Below, in pieces: positions 7,375-11,449 of a stretch of DNA of 11,449 nucleotides. A program made the translations under genes and the position numbers. Below the pieces are notes generated by a model, which was not told where the DNA came from, searched no databases, and saw only the letters and a list, made by a program, of their open reading frames with translations. The stretch is from an uncultured Flavobacteriaceae bacterium (GTDB lineage Bacteria > Bacteroidota > Bacteroidia > Flavobacteriales > Flavobacteriaceae). Within the stretch, counting starts at the first letter, position 1. Every line of letters begins with the position of its first letter. Location of the stretch: assembly GCA_938018045.1 (NCBI GenBank), contig CALIIP010000111.1:1-11449 (forward strand). Direction: 5' to 3'.

Positions 7375-9891
7375 CTAAAACCCTAAATTCAATCTATAGG
7401 TTAACTTTACAGCCAAGTTGTCGCTCCATTCTGTATTTTGATATGTACCATATCTGTAGAAACCACTAAAACCGAAACCTTTATATATGCTATTTACTTC
7501 AAGACCACTTTCAAAATATCCTTTATTCATCTTTCTAAAGGTAAATCCTGCATGATTTATTGGATTTTCAATATCTCCAATAGCAGCACGAGAAACAAAT
7601 GTAAGTTGAGGTTTTACTTTTTCTGATATTTTTATACGCTTAAAAAGTTTGTGCTTAACTTGAAGCATCACATATTTATCAGAAATAAATTCATTGTAAC
7701 CCATTGTTTCAAAACTATTTTTCCCAGCAAAAGTTACTCTTTTTAACCAAGGATTTTCATAAGTATAGTTAGGTGTAGCGTTGTATAAGTGTGAAATTGG
7801 TGTTTCGCCAAAGACAATTCCTCCTTGAAGTAAAAAAGAAGTAGTTGCAGCATTTATTCTTTTTATTTGATGATTTACTTTAAAATTAACTTGTGTAAAA
7901 TCAAAATCACTATCTAGAATATTGTCAAAACTTTTGGTTACTTGCAACGTATATTGAGGAAATGCATTTTTGATGCGCGTTTTCCCAATTGGCGAATTCA
8001 TATATTCGCTATTAGGATTGTATTTAAAACCAATTGTTGCTGTTGTTAATTTATAATCGGTCAATAAATTACTGTTTGATATGTATTGATAATTAAACTT
8101 CGGCGTATATTTCCCTGCGGATAATCTTAATACTGCCTCTAAATTCGGTTGAAAATCATGTTCAAAATTGATGTTTGTAGCCTTGTAATTGTAAAACTTA
8201 CTTACATTTATATTTCGAGGATTTGCTACTATAAATGAATTCTTTTCAGCAATAAAATCTAAACCTGCTGCTTCTTTAATATCGTTTGTGTGACTCGCAC
8301 CAAGCCAAGTATTTGAATCTCTATTCAACCGGAATGCGCCTCCAAAATGATATTTAAAATCTTCATCTTTTGTTCCGTAGGCAAGATAAGATTCGATGCG
8401 ATATTTTTTAGAGAAGTTGGAGTTTGTTGTTCCTCCAAAACCTACGCGAAGTCCTTCATAATTATTTAGCGTGATAATTTTTCCTAAATCTAAATCAATA
8501 TATTTTGTTGCAAATTTCCCTTTTAATAAACCTCTAGCCAATGCTAATTTATCTTCTACACCTTCTTTTTTGATAATACTATCAATCACAACATAGGTTT
8601 CTTTTCCTCTTTTTGAGATAGAATCTGTTCGGTACTTATTCCAATATTCTTCATCTCTATCATAAGCATCATCAACAATTTCTATTGTATTTGCAGATTT
8701 TTTGACAGTAACTGGTGTATTAATTTGAACATCAAAATGTTTTGTTTTTGAATTGAAATATATTTGTTCACTGTTGTTTGATCTGTTTGAACGAACAGTT
8801 GTAGAATCTTTTTTTTCTTCGCTTCCAACAATATTTACAACTCCAAAAAGAGACATGCTTTGCTTATTAGTTCCTTTTTGAATATTTATCTCGGTTTCTT
8901 GTGGAAACCAAATATTATCAGACTTTAAATAGTTAAATTTTTGTGTAGCTTTTACATCAATAATCCCTCTTAATTCTGATATAGCCGAAGTGATCGCGTA
9001 CGATTGATTATCAATATATAAAACACCTTCTAATCCAACTTTGTTTTCTTTCTTTTTAGGTTTAAAGTGAATCATAAAAGATTTTCCATTGCTATTATTT
9101 ACAGTATCTAATATTTGATATTCATATTCTTTTAAGGCTTTATCTGCAATTGGATTTATATATTTATTTCCTGCAACTGTATAGATTTCGTTATAAGAAG
9201 AATAATCTTGAATGTTAATTGCTAGCACTTCATAAATTGGTTGTTTGAAACCTGCCATTCTAGAGGCAAGAACAGTTTCTTTTTTCTTTTTTCCAGTTTC
9301 AAAAGTGTGTTCCGACATTTTTTCGGAGATATAAATATGATTTCGATTTATTTCTTTTTTGAATTTGTAACCGCTAGAATCTATTTTTAAAAATTCTTTT
9401 TTGCCTTTTACAATTTTGTAGATACTATCAAATTCTCCGCTTATTGAGTCAGGATTTGCTGTTACTAATAACTTATTGTAAGCCTTAAATTTAAAGGTGT
9501 TAAGTGTAGATTCAATATTATTTTTCTTTTTGTTTTTTATTGCGTTTCGTATTATTCTCAAAGCAGGATTTTCTGCACTAGTTATTACAACTTCATTAAG
9601 ACTTTCAATATTTTGCTTTAATTCTATTTTTATGAAAGTAGTGCTTTTTGTGATGGTTACTTTTTTAGTTTCGTAACCAATGTAGGATATTCTAAGTTCG
9701 GTAATTTCTTTGTCGGATTCTAAAATAAATTCACCATCAACATTGGTAATAGTACCTTGATTATTATTGGTGATAATATTAGCAAAAGGCAAAGTTTCTT
9801 TTGTTTTAGTGTCAATTAATACACCAGAGATATGTTGTTGAGAAAATGATAAGATTGGTAAAAAAAACAGGGAAAATAATAATCTCTTCAT
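7375..9891 (-). CDS. DUF5686 outer-membrane protein with N-terminal carboxypeptidase-regulatory-like domain
   Basis: Predicted outer-membrane beta-barrel protein of 838 residues, function unknown. ATG at 9891, TAG at 7375. A signal peptide (MKRLLFSLFFLPILSFS, cleavage before QQ) leads into a CarboxypepD_reg-like beta-sandwich at about 20-95, with ISGVLIDTKTKETLPFANI and the ISYIGYE motif typical of such domains on Bacteroidota outer-membrane proteins. VVITSAENPALRIIRNAI (about 101-118) begins the part I recognise as DUF5686. The C-terminal half alternates polar and aromatic residues in strand-like blocks (for example YRIESYLAYG) and ends in LTYRLNLGF; a final Phe is the usual barrel assembly signal. 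There is no TonB plug domain, so it is not a SusC-type receptor despite the shared N-terminal domain. An intrinsic terminator separates it from frr upstream, so it should have its own promoter in 9892-9937, but I see no good TAnnTTTG match there. The RND exporter gene follows 68 bases downstream. Confidence 0.87.
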   Translation of the reverse strand: MKRLLFSLFFLPILSFSQQHISGVLIDTKTKETLPFANIITNNNQGTITNVDGEFILESDKEITELRISYIGYETKKVTITKSTTFIKIELKQNIESLNEVVITSAENPALRIIRNAIKNKKKNNIESTLNTFKFKAYNKLLVTANPDSISGEFDSIYKIVKGKKEFLKIDSSGYKFKKEINRNHIYISEKMSEHTFETGKKKKETVLASRMAGFKQPIYEVLAINIQDYSSYNEIYTVAGNKYINPIADKALKEYEYQILDTVNNSNGKSFMIHFKPKKKENKVGLEGVLYIDNQSYAITSAISELRGIIDVKATQKFNYLKSDNIWFPQETEINIQKGTNKQSMSLFGVVNIVGSEEKKDSTTVRSNRSNNSEQIYFNSKTKHFDVQINTPVTVKKSANTIEIVDDAYDRDEEYWNKYRTDSISKRGKETYVVIDSIIKKEGVEDKLALARGLLKGKFATKYIDLDLGKIITLNNYEGLRVGFGGTTNSNFSKKYRIESYLAYGTKDEDFKYHFGGAFRLNRDSNTWLGASHTNDIKEAAGLDFIAEKNSFIVANPRNINVSKFYNYKATNINFEHDFQPNLEAVLRLSAGKYTPKFNYQYISNSNLLTDYKLTTATIGFKYNPNSEYMNSPIGKTRIKNAFPQYTLQVTKSFDNILDSDFDFTQVNFKVNHQIKRINAATTSFLLQGGIVFGETPISHLYNATPNYTYENPWLKRVTFAGKNSFETMGYNEFISDKYVMLQVKHKLFKRIKISEKVKPQLTFVSRAAIGDIENPINHAGFTFRKMNKGYFESGLEVNSIYKGFGFSGFYRYGTYQNTEWSDNLAVKLTYRLNLGF

Positions 9892-9937
9892 GATGGTAGT
9901 TTAATTTAAGACGACAAGTAACGTAAATTGTAACTAT

Positions 9938-9963
9938 AAAAAAATCCGTTAAGAACGGATTTT
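9938..9963 (-). terminator. Intrinsic terminator of the pyrH-frr unit
   Basis: Inverted repeat AAAATCCGTT (9941-9950), loop AAG (9951-9953), AACGGATTTT (9954-9963). Read on the minus strand, the 10-bp stem is followed by a run of seven U (complement of 9938-9944), the normal intrinsic terminator layout. It lies about 47 bases past the frr stop and 46 bases before the DUF5686 start, so it separates the two transcription units. The plus-strand reading has only a short T run. Confidence 0.8.
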
Positions 9964-10009
9964 AATATTTTGTAAGGAGTTTAACAGAAAGTGTTAATTA
10001 AAACTAAAA

Positions 10010-10564
10010 TTATACAGTCATAATATCAACTTCCTTTTTAGCGTACATTTCATCTGTAGTTTTTGTAAACTTATCTGTTAAATCTTGAACTCTTGCTTCT
10101 GCATTCTTTTTTAGATCGTCAGAAGCATCACTTTTTTTAATATCATTATTTGCATCTTTTCTTGCATTTCTGATACTAACTTTATCGTGTTCAACTGCTG
10201 CTTTTGCTTGTTTTGACAACTGTATTCTACGCTCTTCAGTTAAAGGCGGAACATTGATAATAATCATTTCTCCGTTATTCATCGGATTGAAACCAATATT
10301 GGCAACCATAATACCTTTTTCTATTTCTTGTAACATTGCTTTTTCCCATGGCTGTACAGATATTGTACGTGCATCTGGAGTATTCACATTTGCAACTTGT
10401 GACAAAGGTGTTTGAGAACCATAATAGTCAACTGTAATTCCTGCTAACATTGACGGAGTTGCTTTTCCGGCTCTAATGTTGCGTAATTCTTTTTCAAGAT
10501 GAGCAATAGCACTTTCCATTTGCTCTTTTGCGCTGTCTATAATAAAATCAATTTCTTCGTTCAT
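10010..10564 (-). CDS. frr: Ribosome recycling factor
   Basis: Cytosolic translation factor that, with EF-G, splits the post-termination ribosome so its subunits can be reused. The 184 residues match the usual length of about 185. ATG at 10564, TAA at 10010. Domain I, a three-helix bundle, is formed by the N-terminal helix (about 1-30) and the long C-terminal helices (about 105-184). Domain II, the small beta/alpha domain, occupies about 31-104. Hallmark segments are IRAGKATPSML near 30, the VDYYGSQTPLSQVANV strand and loop region, and the ISVQPWEKAML stretch. It starts 26 bases after the pyrH stop on the same strand, the conserved bacterial pyrH-frr order, and no terminator lies between them. 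The leader is A/T-rich with no clear Shine-Dalgarno. Nothing is missing or broken. Confidence 0.98.
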   Translation of the reverse strand: MNEEIDFIIDSAKEQMESAIAHLEKELRNIRAGKATPSMLAGITVDYYGSQTPLSQVANVNTPDARTISVQPWEKAMLQEIEKGIMVANIGFNPMNNGEMIIINVPPLTEERRIQLSKQAKAAVEHDKVSIRNARKDANNDIKKSDASDDLKKNAEARVQDLTDKFTKTTDEMYAKKEVDIMTV

Positions 10565-10590
10565 TTTAGTAGTGTTTTACTTTACAATTT

Positions 10591-11298
10591 TTAATTAGCA
10601 ACAATTGTTCCAATATTTTCTCCTGATACTACTTTGAGTAAGTTTCCTGGAGTATTCATATCAAAGACAATAATAGGTAGATTATTTTCTTGGCTTATAG
10701 TAAATGCTGTTGTATCCATTACTTTCAAACCTTTTTTAAGAGCATCAGCAAAAGAAATAGTTTTATATTTTACTGCGTTTTTATTCTTCTCTGGATCAGA
10801 ATCATAAACTCCATCTACTCTTGTTCCTTTCAAAATAACATCAGCACTTACTTCTACAGCTCTTAATGCTGCTGCAGAATCGGTTGTGAAAAAAGGATTT
10901 CCAGTACCAGCACCAAAAATAACAACACGACCTTTTTCAAGATGTCGAACTGCTTTTCTTTTGATATATGGCTCAGCAATTGCTTCTATTTTAATAGCTG
11001 TTTGAAGTCTTGTTTGCACATTAGTATCTTCAAGTGCACTTTGCAACGCAAGACCATTGATAACAGTAGCCAACATTCCCATATAATCTGCTTGAACCCG
11101 ATCCATACCGTTACTTGCTCCAGCAACACCTCTAAAAATGTTTCCGCCACCAATAACAATAGCAACTTCTATTCCTTCTGCAACTATTTCTTTAATATCT
11201 TCTGCATATTCAGCCAAACGCTTTGGGTCGATTCCATAACTGCGTTCGCCCATTAATGCTTCACCACTTAATTTTAATAAAATTCTTTTGTAAGCCAT
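10591..11298 (-). CDS. pyrH: Uridylate kinase (UMP kinase)
   Basis: Bacterial UMP kinase of the amino acid kinase fold: UMP + ATP gives UDP + ADP, a cytosolic step of pyrimidine nucleotide synthesis, normally as a hexamer. The 235 residues are close to the E. coli length of 241. ATG at 11298, TAA at 10591. Visible motifs are the N-terminal phosphate-binding KLSGEALMG (Lys9), GGGNIFRG (50-57) with Arg56, RVQADYMGMLATVINGLA with Asp71, GAGTGNPFFTTDSAA (129-143), which contacts UMP, and the nucleotide-binding KGTRVDGVYDSDP (157-169). Arg56 and Asp71 keep the spacing of Arg62 and Asp77 in the E. coli enzyme. It is the first gene of a two-gene unit with frr. A candidate -7 box lies about 20 bases upstream of the start. 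Confidence 0.98.
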   Translation of the reverse strand: MAYKRILLKLSGEALMGERSYGIDPKRLAEYAEDIKEIVAEGIEVAIVIGGGNIFRGVAGASNGMDRVQADYMGMLATVINGLALQSALEDTNVQTRLQTAIKIEAIAEPYIKRKAVRHLEKGRVVIFGAGTGNPFFTTDSAAALRAVEVSADVILKGTRVDGVYDSDPEKNKNAVKYKTISFADALKKGLKVMDTTAFTISQENNLPIIVFDMNTPGNLLKVVSGENIGTIVAN

Positions 11299-11317
11299 AA
11301 TTTTGTTGAAAGTTTTA

Positions 11318-11325
11318 CAAATATA
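11318..11325 (-). promoter_or_regulatory. Candidate Bacteroidota-type -7 promoter box for pyrH-frr
   Basis: On the minus strand these bases read TATATTTG, an exact match to the TAnnTTTG -7 consensus of Bacteroidota primary-sigma promoters. The box ends 19 bases before the pyrH ATG, which would leave a 5' leader of roughly a dozen bases. I see no TTG at the usual -33 distance, so this rests on one half of the promoter in A/T-rich DNA. Transcription reading in from an upstream gene outside the window cannot be excluded. Confidence 0.35.
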
Positions 11326-11358
11326 AAAACTTATTATTGTTATAATGTTATAAAACGG

Positions 11359-11374
11359 ATTAAGATTTCTTAAT
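11359..11374. repeat. Short perfect inverted repeat upstream of pyrH
   Basis: ATTAAGA (11359-11365), two-base spacer, TCTTAAT (11368-11374). The dyad lies about 60 bases upstream of the pyrH start and about 34 bases upstream of the candidate -7 box. The spacing suits a dimeric DNA-binding protein better than an RNA hairpin. The same 151-base edge region also holds three copies of GTTATAA (11339, 11347 and 11410), two of them adjacent. In DNA this rich in A/T such short repeats can arise by chance, so a regulatory role is only a possibility. I see no gene in this region. Confidence 0.3.
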
Positions 11375-11449
11375 ATGGTGCTTTTGACAAGTTATAGTTT
11401 GCTATTTGTGTTATAAACCGCTTAAAATAGTTGTGTAAATTGTATATTG

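Noticed and set aside
10942..11256. A 104-codon open frame on the plus strand opposite pyrH
   Set aside because: It lies wholly inside pyrH, whose motifs are complete. The translation is Cys-, Ser- and Asn-rich with no family resemblance, as expected from the antisense of a low-GC gene.
11370..11447. A minus-strand frame open from the right edge to a TAA, about 25 codons, possibly the tail of the gene before pyrH
   Set aside because: The translation resembles neither elongation factor Ts nor any family I know, and so short an open frame is expected by chance at a window edge.
1..11449. Defence island, mobile element, CRISPR array, phage or biosynthetic cluster
   Set aside because: Every sizeable frame belongs to a recognised housekeeping or envelope family. 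There are no long repeats, recombinases, toxin-antitoxin pairs or tRNA-linked boundaries.

Overview
The window looks like chromosomal DNA from a low-GC member of the Bacteroidota, most likely Flavobacteriaceae. The evidence is a protease with a type IX secretion system (T9SS) type A sorting domain, a DUF5686 outer-membrane protein with a carboxypeptidase-regulatory-like domain, starts with A/T-rich leaders and no clear Shine-Dalgarno, and a TAnnTTTG-type -7 box before pyrH. Nothing looks recently acquired: there is no transposase, integrase, tRNA, CRISPR array or phage gene.

Left part, plus strand (1-4864). A cytosolic M24 Xaa-Pro aminopeptidase runs in from beyond the left edge. After 34 bases comes a 1187-residue secreted subtilisin-like (S8) protease. 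It has a long, apparently two-module prodomain, an intact catalytic domain, several beta-sandwich modules and a T9SS C-terminal sorting signal. A 20-bp perfect hairpin at 4877-4921 ends this unit and also serves the convergent gene from the other side.

Right part, minus strand (4943-11298), in transcription order: pyrH (UMP kinase) and frr (ribosome recycling factor), 26 bases apart and closed by a hairpin terminator at 9938-9963. Then come a DUF5686 outer-membrane beta-barrel protein and a 12-helix RND/MMPL-type inner-membrane exporter, 68 bases apart with no terminator between them. The first pair is translation and nucleotide housekeeping. The second pair is an envelope module that may be co-transcribed. 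The last 151 bases contain only the pyrH upstream region.

I found no convincing undescribed system. The most interesting points are the outer-membrane/inner-membrane pair lacking any adaptor gene, the RND pump's loss of acidic residues in its first TM4-like repeat, and the protease's duplicated prodomain and non-ATG start. No gene-free stretch exceeds 300 bases.
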